DNA of 64,000 nt from Gammaproteobacteria bacterium UBA3067 (GCA_002366835.1 DFBZ01000018.1:3360-67359), one strand, 5' to 3'. Shown: positions 18,501 to 27,642, counted from the first letter of the stretch. Notes: generated by a model from the sequence alone, not told the origin. A program made the numbers and translations.

Positions 18501-21500
18501 TTAACCATGCACCATACACGCTCACTCAGCGAGCTTCAGAAGCTATGCCATACCACTATCCAGCATGGATTGCGTGCCGGCGAACTCAGTTATACCGGTC
18601 TGTCCTACATGCCTCTTGTTTGGTATCAGCTAACTAAGGGCGCAGATATTGAAGAGTTGAAGCATCAAATCAATGAGGGTTTGGAATATTGTGAAAGATA
18701 CAACATTTCCCTGCCTTTGGAGATATGCCATGCAATCAAACTGGCGCTAGCCCCCTTGTGGGGAGAACCCCTGTCCGACCAGCACCACCAGATAGCGACT
18801 AAAAAGGTGCTTCAATGGCAAGAAGGACAACACTTTGCGGCCTTGGGCAATTTCTACACCTATCGCGCCATGCTGTCCTATTATGGCGGCCACTATGAAG
18901 AGGCGGAGGCCGACCTAATAAGTGCCCAGGCATTTTTAGAAGCGCTGCCTGGAACACTGATCGAACGGCTATGGGTGGTATACCGCTACCTTAGCGGCCT
19001 GCAAACGGGAAACAATCCTGATGCCGAAGCACAATTAGAACAAGTCAGCTCATGGGCAAAATATGGGCCGATTATGAAACCCTATCTAGCCCTGATGAGG
19101 GCAGAGGCCACCGCGCTCCGCACCAATAATTTGAATGAATTACGCGAAGTGTATTGGAACGCAATAGACCTCCACCATGAGTCTGGTGAGCATTTCCACG
19201 AAGCGTACATTTATCAACGCCTCGGCACGGTTCTCGATTCACACAAACACCATAGCAGTAAATTATATCTAAACCAGGCTATTTCCCTTTACAAGCAATG
19301 TCACGCAGATCTTTTTGTAAACGTGTTAAACCAGCGTTTTCAGCTAACACCACCCATAGCCATAAACCGAACAAGGCTTCAAAGCATACCCTCGGAGGAA
19401 TCATCAGATAAAATTCTGGATAGTACCTTCCTCATTGAAGCCACGCAAAATATCATGAAGGAGCGTGATTACGACTCCCTCCTGCTTAAAATATTATCCT
19501 CCATTATGGCCCGCATCGGGGCCAAAAATGCTTACCTAATCACCCACGAAGATAACAAGCTCACCGTTCGCGTGCGTGGGCGAAAAAATGCAAGCCTTGA
19601 AACCACACGCGTAAACCAAGAAATAAATACAGCGGAAAACCTATGCGTTGAAATTGCCCGCTACACCCTGCGCAGCAAGTCCCCAGTGGTACTTAAGAAT
19701 GCTGCCCACGAGGGAGACTTCTGTCATAGCCGGGCGGTTCAACATTATCAACTTAAATCCGTGCTTACTCTGCCCCTGATTGCCCAGGAGCGCACCCTCG
19801 GCCTGATATATCTTGAAAATGCCCTTATCCCCGGCGTATTCAGTGATGAGCAGGTACTGCTACTTCAGGCTCTCACTGCCGAAGCCGCTATCGCCCTGGA
19901 TAACAGCCAACTAATTAGCAGCCTCCAGGAAAGCCAAGACACCCTGATACAGCGAGAGCAAAACCTCGCCATCACCTTAAATAGCATTGGCGATGGTGTC
20001 ATCGTCACCGACTCATCCGGAAATATTTCCCGCCTGAACCCCATTGCGGAAAAGCTCACCGGATGGCCCATTACCGAAGCAAAAGGCAAACCCGTTCGTG
20101 AAATTTTCAATATCGTCGATGCCACCACCCGTGAACCCATGTTAAACCCCGTGGACAAGGTACTGTCTACCGGTGAAATCGTTTACCTCAGCAACCATAC
20201 AACCCTTATTGCCAAGGATGGACAGGAATACCAAATCGCCGACTCTGCCGCCCCCATACACAACGGAGACGACAACATCCTGGGAATGATACTGGTATTT
20301 AATGACGTAACCGAAGCTTATCGCTTACGCAAAGAAATTGCTGAAAGCCACAATAGGTTACAACAGGTTATGGGGGACATGCACAGCATGGTCGCCACAC
20401 TCAGCCCTGAAGGCGCTATCACCTTTGTAAACAAAAAACCGCTCAGCCTGTGCGGACTGAACACTCAACACGTTCTGAATCAACGTCTGTGGAATAGCTT
20501 CTGGTTTAATTACGACAAACACATTCAGCAACAAGTCAAAGACGCCTGCCTTTCTGCTGCAAAAGGTTTACAGATTAATCAAGACATGAAAATGCAAACC
20601 CTTGATGGGCCGATTTGGATCGAATTTGGCTTGCACCCTATCAGGGATGAACAGGGAGCTATCAACCTGCTAGTGTGGGAAGGCAGAGATATTTCCAGTC
20701 GTAAATTGGCGGAAGAAAAACTCAAGGAGGAACAAGCCTTACAAGCACTCACCTTAGATAATCTCGCCGACGCGGTGATCATTATTGACCAATCAGGCAT
20801 CGTCCGACACTTTAACGCCGCGGGTAGAACAATGTTTGGTTACAGCGAGAAAGAAATTATTGGCAAAAATGTAAGCCTGCTGGTGGAAGAGAAGCATGCC
20901 CAGCAGCATGATCGCTATTTAGATAATTATTACAAAACATCACTCCCCGTAATTATCGGCACAGGAAGAGAAGTCAACGCAAAAAGAAAAAATGGTGAAG
21001 TGTTTCCCTTTCACCTGACCGTGGTAGAGCTACCGCAAACGTCCGATGGTCAACGGCGTTTTGTCGGCTCAGGCCAAGACCTGACAGATAGGAAGCTCCA
21101 GCAAGAAATGCTACAACGCAGCCAGAAAATGGATGCCCTGGGGAAACTAACCGGCGGCATTGCGCATGACTACAACAACATGCTCGGTGTTATTCTTGGC
21201 TATTGTGAACTGTTAGAGCCAACCCTCTCTGAAAACCCCGAACAAAAGAATTTTCTGCAACAGGTACAACACGCCGCAGAACGTGGCGCAATGCTCACCC
21301 AAAAGCTGCTCTCTTATTCTCGGCAAAAACCCTCTCAATCAGAACCTATCAATGTTAACCAGCTGCTCATATCCCAGCAAGGAATGCTTGAAAAAACCCT
21401 TACTGCTCGCATTCAGCTAAAGTTGGAACTGGATGAAAATATAAAAGCGATCAATGTTAATTTAGGTGAGTTGGAAGATGCCATTTTGAATATATGCATT

Positions 21501-22253
21501 AATGCCATGCATGCCATGCCCGATGGAGGACGTATTAGCATCAAAACACGCTCTCAAGAGCTGCTTAGCCAGGATGCCGGAGCACTCCGCCTTACAAGTG
21601 GCGACTATATCGTACTCAGCATTGCCGATACCGGAATTGGTATGGACAAAGAAATGCAAAATAAAATCTTTGATCCTTTTTTCTCCACCAAGGGAGAAAG
21701 GGGAACGGGTCTGGGCCTGAGCCAGGTTTATGGTTTTATGGAGAGAAGCTTCGGTGCAATTAAAGTTTATTCTGAGCCAAACTATGGCTCCCGCTTTTCA
21801 CTTTATTTTCCCGTAGCGCAATCAAGCAACACCAACAAAAAAGAAGAAAACTCGCTTAAATCCAATGAAACCCTATCAGGCAACGCAGCTATTTTAATCG
21901 TAGACGATGAAATAGCATTGCTTGAACTCATCAATGAAGTATTAAGCAAACAAGGGTATCAGACCTATTGTGCAGAAAACGCAGAAGATGCAATGAAAAT
22001 TGTCAAAAGCCAAAAAATAGATTTGGTTCTTAGCGACATCATCATGCCCAAAACCAATGGTTACCAACTTGCAAAAAACATTCAACAATATAACCCAAAA
22101 ATCATTATTCAGTTAATGAGTGGGTTTGATGATGAACATAAAATAGACGACAGCAACCACCAGCTTCATTCAAAGCAATTAACAAAACCTATAAAAATAC
22201 GAGCATTGCTAGGGAGAGTAAAAGAATTACTCCATAATCATAGCGATGCTTAA
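15567..22253 (+). CDS. Giant pseudokinase-ATPase-sensor histidine kinase fusion
   Basis: A 2228-residue signalling protein. Order: Ser/Thr kinase fold (about 1-280), AAA_16-type ATPase with Walker A GLTGIGKS near 322-330 and Walker B LCVDD near 450, a long helical/TPR-like region (about 600-1270), GAF (about 1300-1440), three PAS domains (about 1470, 1595, 1725), HisKA with His1867 in GGIAHDYNN, HATPase_c with GTGLGLSQ, and a receiver with Asp2157. This is the architecture of trifunctional kinase/ATP-binding/histidine kinase proteins. The kinase loop reads HKGIKPNN at 123-130, so the catalytic Asp is Gly125, and the DFG site is DDI. It stands alone. Confidence 0.9.
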   Translation: MDFIFKKKLGSSLNADIYTAYLPSDEKTLYRFKVIKPQFFDATLLEHLRQQLSYLEQLDIKGLQLPELIEDTNTVILKQPFQELPTLGEYLESEGTLSPEQTLQLGISLCEQLENRHAKTWVHKGIKPNNILYSQASGALALLDDIETRTPKQLTHQPNDPDHCRGSLPYQSPEQCSRIHIEIDHRSDFYSLGCVLYRCIAGRPPFISDQALEIAHSHLAEIPLALDKRQPECPASLSNIITTLLEKQTEKRYQSATGIKKDLLTCQDRLSLNDTSAFPLKRHDFSQEIAPLSILVGRQHEKQQLLDLYQQVCNGQLGVAYISGLTGIGKSRLVQELEAPILMQRGLFARGKYNQFSQHQPYDTLTQAIGTLVRQMLTETTEQLETWRSEILDVLGINGQLLTAVIPELLLLLGPQPDVTPLPPTEARNRFNNLFCRFLSCLAQKKHPLVLCVDDLQWCDDATLDLLELIVSNPEEHPYILLILAFRSNEVNARHRIQLTKKLLTKNQTAFLDFELPELDKVAVNEITAYMLNSEPSDTTGITDAIYTTSGGNPLLVSESLRWLHQRDGIHYGDDGLWHWKDIDLAQLELPDSALALFTEKLSLLPPKAQNLLAHAALLGARFKATDLAELLETSLSELLQQLADAFSQRFLLKDKSELYFFHDQLQMAAAKLLSPHEEKKIHKKISQLLIHQLGENKDSEHVHEQGKLLYAIAGHLKKSRERVQSEDKRVEEAYFNSLAGEAALYALAHSAANYYFSESAGLCNMDDWLKRYDFMLRLYKNRARAALLIGEQENANDIINIALKQAQNDLDRADCLLEQTIAIASLGQVEESIMLGKKCCLLLGHPLPDNEEAIAMETANHVKTLQRIECIAEYRKLQAATDRKILIELDLYTELLATFYLSGQVSLFFLASMRALKLALRYGKSDSSSHPLGVVGTYFHFQQEYALSHCYETQFLEEAKEAPYNFSSIRGMTTGLWLTMHHTRSLSELQKLCHTTIQHGLRAGELSYTGLSYMPLVWYQLTKGADIEELKHQINEGLEYCERYNISLPLEICHAIKLALAPLWGEPLSDQHHQIATKKVLQWQEGQHFAALGNFYTYRAMLSYYGGHYEEAEADLISAQAFLEALPGTLIERLWVVYRYLSGLQTGNNPDAEAQLEQVSSWAKYGPIMKPYLALMRAEATALRTNNLNELREVYWNAIDLHHESGEHFHEAYIYQRLGTVLDSHKHHSSKLYLNQAISLYKQCHADLFVNVLNQRFQLTPPIAINRTRLQSIPSEESSDKILDSTFLIEATQNIMKERDYDSLLLKILSSIMARIGAKNAYLITHEDNKLTVRVRGRKNASLETTRVNQEINTAENLCVEIARYTLRSKSPVVLKNAAHEGDFCHSRAVQHYQLKSVLTLPLIAQERTLGLIYLENALIPGVFSDEQVLLLQALTAEAAIALDNSQLISSLQESQDTLIQREQNLAITLNSIGDGVIVTDSSGNISRLNPIAEKLTGWPITEAKGKPVREIFNIVDATTREPMLNPVDKVLSTGEIVYLSNHTTLIAKDGQEYQIADSAAPIHNGDDNILGMILVFNDVTEAYRLRKEIAESHNRLQQVMGDMHSMVATLSPEGAITFVNKKPLSLCGLNTQHVLNQRLWNSFWFNYDKHIQQQVKDACLSAAKGLQINQDMKMQTLDGPIWIEFGLHPIRDEQGAINLLVWEGRDISSRKLAEEKLKEEQALQALTLDNLADAVIIIDQSGIVRHFNAAGRTMFGYSEKEIIGKNVSLLVEEKHAQQHDRYLDNYYKTSLPVIIGTGREVNAKRKNGEVFPFHLTVVELPQTSDGQRRFVGSGQDLTDRKLQQEMLQRSQKMDALGKLTGGIAHDYNNMLGVILGYCELLEPTLSENPEQKNFLQQVQHAAERGAMLTQKLLSYSRQKPSQSEPINVNQLLISQQGMLEKTLTARIQLKLELDENIKAINVNLGELEDAILNICINAMHAMPDGGRISIKTRSQELLSQDAGALRLTSGDYIVLSIADTGIGMDKEMQNKIFDPFFSTKGERGTGLGLSQVYGFMERSFGAIKVYSEPNYGSRFSLYFPVAQSSNTNKKEENSLKSNETLSGNAAILIVDDEIALLELINEVLSKQGYQTYCAENAEDAMKIVKSQKIDLVLSDIIMPKTNGYQLAKNIQQYNPKIIIQLMSGFDDEHKIDDSNHQLHSKQLTKPIKIRALLGRVKELLHNHSDA

Positions 22254-22409
22254 GCCTATGCAATCCAAGAGAGTTGCACCCTATAGCGCTAAAAAATAAC
22301 CGCTAAGCAATCCGCTTTAATTTTATATTCTTATTTCTACTGAGAACGGGAACCGCATAAGGGTCATCCAGACTCACAAAGTGGCTAGTGCCTTTTGTTT
22401 CAATAACAC

Positions 22410-22643
22410 TTATTTGTCGCCTACTTGCTGGCCACTCGCCAACATAGACGCTCGATCAAGAATTGTGTCTTTTTCGGAAATCAGAATAACGCCACACTTC
22501 ACATATTGATAAATAGAAAAATCATTCTCATTCATCCACCTTTCCAAGCTATGGATATTATCTGGCGGATTCAAGTCCCAGAATGGTTCGATAATTTTTG
22601 GGGTTATAGAATAACCCCGGCAATAGAGTTTTTTTACGCTCAT
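22410..22643 (-). CDS. Small hypothetical ORF, possibly a decayed gene
   Basis: A 77-residue ORF with balanced, protein-like composition (several Trp, Tyr and charged residues) but no family I recognise. The ATG has no good ribosome binding site. In the next frame an ATG with GAGG nearby begins a short peptide that runs into this frame across an A-run near 22630, so the gene could be frameshifted there. The surrounding 22254-23056 (about 800 bases) shows no other convincing gene. This may be a real small protein or a remnant. Confidence 0.3.
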   Translation of the reverse strand: MSVKKLYCRGYSITPKIIEPFWDLNPPDNIHSLERWMNENDFSIYQYVKCGVILISEKDTILDRASMLASGQQVGDK

Positions 22644-23056
22644 TCAAGGGTTTTATTCCTCTCTTTTTCACCATAGCATCTACTTCCAATACCGCCTCTT
22701 CGACCACTTCAAAGAGTTAATGAAGCTTCGCTATCTCTTTGAGTCATAAATGACCTGCGTATCCAGCTTTAGTTCATTTCTTGGATACTGCAGAACCTCT
22801 AAATCACTCATATCCGACAGCTCCTTCAAACCAGCAAGGAATCAACTCAGCCTACGCGAGATCATCTTCCAAGACAGCGATCGATAACTTTATACTGCAC
22901 TTTTCTTCCAGGCATTCTGGGCCACTTTACAACTTTTTAATCCCTGATGCTTAACTTGATTGTGAAAGCACCGTAAAATGCCCCACGAATCACACCCACT
23001 ATAGGCATCGCCAGCGCACTTTAAAGCGATTCTAATCTTCTACCATGGAGCTCACT

Positions 23057-23761
23057 ATGAAAAAATCACTGATCTGCGGCTTATTAATTGCCACATACCC
23101 TCTTACTTCCTTAGCCGCCCCACTCGGGTGGAAAGGAGAGGCTGAGTTAGGGATGGTCATCACCGATGGTAATACCGAAACTCAAAACATCAGCGCTAAA
23201 ATGGATCTGAATGACGAACAAGAAAGCTGGCGTCACAACATTCATGCGGAAGCCCTTAATGCCTCTGCAGATGACATCAGGTCAGCCGAAAAATATATCC
23301 TTTCAGGTAAGACCAGCTATAAATTCAACGAATTTGATTCAGCATTTCTGGTTGGCACCTACGACGATGACCGCTTTAGTGGCTTCGATTATCAAGTCAG
23401 CCTCGCTGCTGGTTATGGCCGCCGCCTGATTAACAGTGATGACCAGACACTAGATGTGGAAATCGGCCCTGGTTATCGTATTAACGAACTGGATAGTGGC
23501 GACTCTGTCGATGAGGCCATGATTCGTGTTGGCGGCAAATATTTTCTCGCGCTCAGCAAAACCTCTAATTTCCAACAATCACTCGTTTCTGAAATCGGTG
23601 AAGACATCACCATCACCAAGTCTATTACCTCAGTAAAGGCACAGATTAACGGCAGCTTGGCGATGAAGGCCTCGTTGACCATAAAGAATACCTCAGAAGT
23701 ACCAGAGGGAACGGAAGAAACGGATACTGAAACGGCCGTGACACTCGTTTACGCATTCTAA
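23057..23761 (+). CDS. DUF481 family outer-membrane protein
   Basis: A secreted protein of about 234 residues in the DUF481 (YdiY-like) family. A signal peptide ends near the LAAPLGW segment. The mature part opens with GWKGEAELGMVITDGNTE and then alternates short amphipathic strands, ending in an aromatic residue (VTLVYAF), as expected for an outer-membrane beta barrel. The start is the second ATG, because GGAG lies 6 bases before it; an upstream in-frame ATG adds four residues. A strong hairpin follows the stop. Function of the family is unknown. Confidence 0.85.
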   Translation: MKKSLICGLLIATYPLTSLAAPLGWKGEAELGMVITDGNTETQNISAKMDLNDEQESWRHNIHAEALNASADDIRSAEKYILSGKTSYKFNEFDSAFLVGTYDDDRFSGFDYQVSLAAGYGRRLINSDDQTLDVEIGPGYRINELDSGDSVDEAMIRVGGKYFLALSKTSNFQQSLVSEIGEDITITKSITSVKAQINGSLAMKASLTIKNTSEVPEGTEETDTETAVTLVYAF

Positions 23762-23776
23762 TTATTTATTTCTGGA

Positions 23777-23820
23777 ACAGGCTGCCCCGAAAAAATATCT
23801 TTTGTTTCGGGGCGGCCTGT
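23777..23820. terminator. Strong intergenic hairpin, likely bidirectional terminator
   Basis: ACAGGCTGCCCCGAAA pairs with TTTCGGGGCGGCCTGT across a short loop, with one mismatch. A TCTTATTT stretch follows on the plus strand. It separates the convergent DUF481 and dtd genes. Confidence 0.75.
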
Positions 23821-23837
23821 CTTATTTAAACCCCTAC

Positions 23838-24275
23838 TCAAGCCTCCAAAATAAACGTCACCGGCCCATCATTCTGCAGAGAAACCTGCATATCACTGCC
23901 AAACTGCCCTGTCGCGACATTCTTTATACTTTTTTCCGCCTCTTTGACCCAGTACTCATATAATTCGCGCCCCAATTCCGGTGACGCGGCAGCGCTAAAG
24001 CTTGGACGTAAGCCCTTATTGGTATCGGCCACCAGCGTAAACTGGGACACCACCAACAGCTCTCCACCAATATTTTTCAGGCTAAGATTCATTTTATCGT
24101 CCGCATCGGGGAATATACGGTAGTCCAACACTTTATTGAGCAGTTTATCCGCCACTGTTTGATTATCATTTTTCGCCACGCCCAGCAACACCAGTAAACC
24201 CCGGCCTATTTCACCAACAATTTGCCCGCCCACTTCCACCGATGCGTGCTGAACACGCTGAACCACTGCCTTCAT
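23838..24275 (-). CDS. dtd: D-aminoacyl-tRNA deacylase
   Basis: A 145-residue DTD, which hydrolyses D-aminoacyl-tRNA (and glycyl-tRNA-Ala) to recycle tRNA. It opens with MKAVVQRVQHASVEVGG, contains SQFTLVADTNKGLRPSF and ends with the Gly-cisPro motif in NDGPVTFILEA. The ATG at 24275 is chosen because it gives the family N-terminus and AAGG lies 11 bases before it; an upstream GTG would add four residues. Convergent with the DUF481 gene. Confidence 0.94.
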   Translation of the reverse strand: MKAVVQRVQHASVEVGGQIVGEIGRGLLVLLGVAKNDNQTVADKLLNKVLDYRIFPDADDKMNLSLKNIGGELLVVSQFTLVADTNKGLRPSFSAAASPELGRELYEYWVKEAEKSIKNVATGQFGSDMQVSLQNDGPVTFILEA

Positions 24276-24302
24276 GCTTAACGACACCTTATAAAAACTT
24301 AA

Positions 24303-24462
24303 CCTAGAAACCAGAGCGGGACTCGCTTAAGAACGCCCTTATTAAGCTCAATAGTACACTTTGCGAGGCAAGCTCACCCAACAGGTAAGACTCTATTTTT
24401 AAAATAACGGACTATAGCAGTGTAAACTTCCAGTCTAAGCCGGCCAACTGCGGCTTCTAAGT
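24303..24462 (-). repeat. Interspersed inverted-repeat element, copy C (full length)
   Basis: About 160 bases bounded by CCTAGAAACC at the left and an imperfect inverse (GCGGCTTCTAAGT) at the right. Positions 24374-24460 are the inverse of copy B at 4577-4667, at roughly 85 percent identity by eye. The terminal inverted repeats without a gene inside suggest a MITE-like element. It fills the gap between dtd and the ELM1-like gene. Confidence 0.65.
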
Positions 24463-24511
24463 TTAACTGTTAGAATACGCTCCACCCTTAAACAATAACA
24501 GCCCCCAACCT

Positions 24512-25423
24512 ATGCCCAATACACCGTTGATTATCTGGCTCTTTACCGATGGAAAACCCGGCCATGAAAAACAAAGCCAGGGGCTTATTCAAGGTTTACG
24601 AAGCTACACTATGCTGAGGGTCGAAACGATTGCGCTGCACGGCTCTCTATTTCAACGCCTGCGACAAAGCCAGGCAACCTGCACCTCTCTCAGCAAAAAC
24701 TCTACACCCCATCTTCTAATTGGAGCAGGGCATACAACACACCTGCCACTAATTAGAGCACGGCAAAAACATGGCGGCCACAGTGTTGTATTAATGAAAC
24801 CCAGTCTGCCCAGCCGATGCTTTGATTTTGCCCTGATACCGAAACACGACCAGCCAAAAACACGCCCATTTATCATCCCCACCGAAGGTGCCCTGGCACC
24901 CGCTAAAATCAGCAGCAAGCAAGCCGACAAAGGGATTATTCTTATCGGCGGCCCCGATAAACGCAATATTTGGGATAATGATAATGCATGGCGACAAATA
25001 AAGAGCATTTGCAGCGCCCAGAAGGAGTTTCATTGGCAACTGTCCACCTCACGCCGCACTCCAGAAGATTTTATTGATTCGGGAGAAAAAATCAGCAATC
25101 TCGAAATCATAGATTGGAGAGGCACACCTCCCAATTGGCTTGTAGATCAACTGGCAGAAGCAAGTTACTGCTGGGTAAGCCAAGACAGCGTATCCATGCT
25201 TTACGAAGCCCTCAGTGCCCAATGCGCAGTAGGAGTGATAGAACTGAGGCGAAAAAAAGGGGAAGATAAAATTAGCCGCAACCTGGAAAGACTGGTGGCA
25301 GAAAAGTATCTAACCCCTTTTTCAGATTGGGATCAAAAAAAGCCCTTGCCACCAGGAAAACTAAAGCTGGCAGAACACCTGCGTTGCGCGAAAATAATTT
25401 TAGATCGCATTGACTGGGTATAG
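24512..25423 (+). CDS. ELM1-like (GT-B fold) family protein
   Basis: A 303-residue protein of the mitochondrial fission ELM1-like family (COG3660), with a predicted nucleotide-sugar glycosyltransferase-like fold. It opens with WLFTDGKPGHEKQSQGL, which is the family signature. A GAGHTTHLPLI segment, an IGGPDKRN segment and a late SQDSVSMLYEAL block (the likely donor-site region) are present. In bacteria such genes often lie near cell-envelope loci, but none is adjacent here. Exact substrate unknown. Confidence 0.82.
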   Translation: MPNTPLIIWLFTDGKPGHEKQSQGLIQGLRSYTMLRVETIALHGSLFQRLRQSQATCTSLSKNSTPHLLIGAGHTTHLPLIRARQKHGGHSVVLMKPSLPSRCFDFALIPKHDQPKTRPFIIPTEGALAPAKISSKQADKGIILIGGPDKRNIWDNDNAWRQIKSICSAQKEFHWQLSTSRRTPEDFIDSGEKISNLEIIDWRGTPPNWLVDQLAEASYCWVSQDSVSMLYEALSAQCAVGVIELRRKKGEDKISRNLERLVAEKYLTPFSDWDQKKPLPPGKLKLAEHLRCAKIILDRIDWV

Positions 25424-25454
25424 AAAAATCCAGAAGAAGGCAGGACTAATTCAA

Positions 25455-25991
25455 TTAGAACTCCAGATAAGCAATACCCGACATAATAAAATCAAATTCC
25501 TCATCAAGAATCTGATTTGCCGCCCTGCCCATAAAAATCCGCAAAGACTTAGCCTTCTCCTCATCATCCATTTGATTGTAACGTTGCGTCCATTCCTTAT
25601 CCTCATGGATTCTCTTCAATACAATAGCGCGCAGGTTTTCCTGACTCGGAAACTCGGGGATTTCACAAAACAACTCGTATTCTTTTACTGCGCCCCCACC
25701 AAGTTTTAGCGTCACTTTTTGCACTTCAATCTGAGAAATAATCTGCGTCACCGGCAGAGATGCTCCTTGCTTAATCACATGATCGCCTGAAGTTTTAGCC
25801 TCTAATACACAACGCCCCTGCTCCATATTGAGCTCATTTCGAGAACGATAGGTTTTTCCTTCTTGAATAAAAACTTCTGCCTTGGCCTCAAAATGAAGGT
25901 CTTTTTTAAAGTTCAAGCTTCCTGCTAAAGCGGGCAAAGAGAATAGAAAACACAGAGATAGAAAGAGGGATAAAGACGCATTTTTTTTCAT
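25455..25991 (-). CDS. Secreted protein of unknown function
   Basis: A 178-residue protein with a clear signal peptide (MKKNA start, hydrophobic core, cleavage after ALAG near residue 24). The mature part is charged, with one Cys pair (in GRCVLEAK and YELFCEIPEF) that could form a disulfide. I recognise no family. It lies 26 bases downstream of the membrane protein gene at 26018 on the same strand, so the two are probably co-transcribed. Periplasmic location is inferred. Confidence 0.65.
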   Translation of the reverse strand: MKKNASLSLFLSLCFLFSLPALAGSLNFKKDLHFEAKAEVFIQEGKTYRSRNELNMEQGRCVLEAKTSGDHVIKQGASLPVTQIISQIEVQKVTLKLGGGAVKEYELFCEIPEFPSQENLRAIVLKRIHEDKEWTQRYNQMDDEEKAKSLRIFMGRAANQILDEEFDFIMSGIAYLEF

Positions 25992-26017
25992 TATTTTAAG
26001 TCCTGCTGATATAAAGT

Positions 26018-26908
26018 TTACTGGGGACGCTTAAAAGACTTCAAACGTTCAAAATCAATGCCGTTTTCTGGAATAAATAGCATCGGGACATGAGGTACAA
26101 AAAGATTATAAAGTGATTGAATTCGCTCACAGGCAAATTCAAATAACTTTTCCTCCCAAGCCGCAAAGGTTTTGATCAAAGACCAGTGAGAAACAGTATT
26201 AAAACATTTCAATACAAGTGGTGCGCAGGAAAGAGCAATAGCATCCACCAAGCAATACCAGGTGGCCACGCCACTGGGAGGGTTACCTTGCGTCAAACCA
26301 AAAATAGGGTCGATGGCTGTCCACTGCCAAGTTCCCACCAATGTACCCACCCACTCAAGATAAGAGGTGATGTAGTAAGCGCCAAGATAAACCATGGTGG
26401 AACGGCCAAAATATAACACCACCAGGAAAATCAGAAACAACAAGCCACCATAAACATCTTTTTGTGGTGCATATAAAACACCCCATAATGCCCAAATGGA
26501 ACCACTTATGATGGCAAAATACAGCACCCATGAGCGATATTGCGTGAATAATGGTGAACGCCCCAAAGCCACTGCTGTCAGGTAAACCAAACCATGTCCC
26601 GGCGGCACAAAGGCAGGCACATTGCTCAAACGATAGGTATAGCCTTCCATATACACAGAAGAAAAATATTCCCCAGCTGTGGCAAACGCCACAGCCACAA
26701 GAATTTGAGCCTGAACAAGGCGCGTTTCAAATAGAAGAAAAAAAAGCAATACTGCCCAGGCACAAACCCCCATAAAATTCTGCAATAATAAGCTGGAGTT
26801 TGTGTCCAAGAACAAACAAGCCCAGGCACTGGAAGCCGTTACAAAAGCAATTAATAAATCGTGGTAACTATTCCGGGTTGCCACTCCAATACTTTTAATA
26901 TTATTCAT
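26018..26908 (-). CDS. Polytopic membrane protein of unknown function
   Basis: A 296-residue protein with about seven or eight hydrophobic segments and a hydrophilic C-terminal tail of about 60 residues. A central stretch, NVPAFVPPGHGLVYL, with Pro, Gly and His between membrane segments, looks like a conserved functional site. I do not recognise the family. It is followed by the secreted protein gene at 25455 and preceded by the FAH-family gene 22 bases upstream on the same strand. Confidence 0.7.
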   Translation of the reverse strand: MNNIKSIGVATRNSYHDLLIAFVTASSAWACLFLDTNSSLLLQNFMGVCAWAVLLFFLLFETRLVQAQILVAVAFATAGEYFSSVYMEGYTYRLSNVPAFVPPGHGLVYLTAVALGRSPLFTQYRSWVLYFAIISGSIWALWGVLYAPQKDVYGGLLFLIFLVVLYFGRSTMVYLGAYYITSYLEWVGTLVGTWQWTAIDPIFGLTQGNPPSGVATWYCLVDAIALSCAPLVLKCFNTVSHWSLIKTFAAWEEKLFEFACERIQSLYNLFVPHVPMLFIPENGIDFERLKSFKRPQ

Positions 26909-26930
26909 ACAACAACATTAACCTGCGACA

Positions 26931-27623
26931 TTAACTTGCAACACAGGCGTCAAATTCAGCCAGACATTTATCGGCATCATCAGCACCTCTTAGTAATAAT
27001 TGTAAAAATAAAACATCTTTAGCCTGCAAAGGACCAACACCTGCGGGTGTGCCCGTCATCACCACATCGCCTGGCAACAAGGTAAAATGATAAGAGATTG
27101 TAGAGATCAAAGGCAATATAGAGCTTATCATTTCAAGGGCAAATCCCTTTTGACGCAATTCACCATTTACCTTGGCACACAAGCCAAGCTGTTCAGGGTT
27201 GCCTACTTTGTCTGCCTCAACAAAAGCAGACAATGGGCAGGCGCCGTCAAAAGACTTGGCAATTTCCCAAGGGTGGCCCTTGGATTTCAACTGATTTTGC
27301 ACGTCACGCAAGGTCAAGTCCAAACCAAGCCCATAACCTGCTATTTTAGCCTGAATACTTTCCACCGGCTGCTTTGAAATTTCATCCCCAATCAAAACAG
27401 ATATTTCTGTTTCAAAATGACAAGACCCACCCGAGGCAGGTAAAACAATGCCCTCTTCCATGGACACTACGCTGGTGGAGGGCTTGATAAACAACAAGGG
27501 GGAGGCTGGCACCGGGTTGTTTAATTCCTTCGCGTGTTCGGCATAATTTCGCCCCACACACACGACCTTCCCCACAGGCAAGACAGCGGTTTCTCCCTTT
27601 ATAAATTGATGCGAATAGCTCAA
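26931..27623 (-). CDS. Fumarylacetoacetate hydrolase family protein
   Basis: About 230 residues of the small FAH-domain type (YcgM/FAHD1-like), metal-dependent enzymes acting as acylpyruvases or oxaloacetate decarboxylases. VGRNYAEHAKE near residue 25, HFETEISVLIG (metal ligands) near 70, LGLDLTLRD near 100 and LPGDVVMTGTPAGVG near 190 match the family. The start is probably the TTG at 27623, which has GGAG 8 bases upstream; another TTG two codons earlier is too close to it. It lies 19 bases after the flavoprotein gene and is probably in its operon. Confidence 0.88.
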   Translation of the reverse strand: MSYSHQFIKGETAVLPVGKVVCVGRNYAEHAKELNNPVPASPLLFIKPSTSVVSMEEGIVLPASGGSCHFETEISVLIGDEISKQPVESIQAKIAGYGLGLDLTLRDVQNQLKSKGHPWEIAKSFDGACPLSAFVEADKVGNPEQLGLCAKVNGELRQKGFALEMISSILPLISTISYHFTLLPGDVVMTGTPAGVGPLQAKDVLFLQLLLRGADDADKCLAEFDACVAS

Positions 27624-27642
27624 GACCAACTCTCCACGACGC

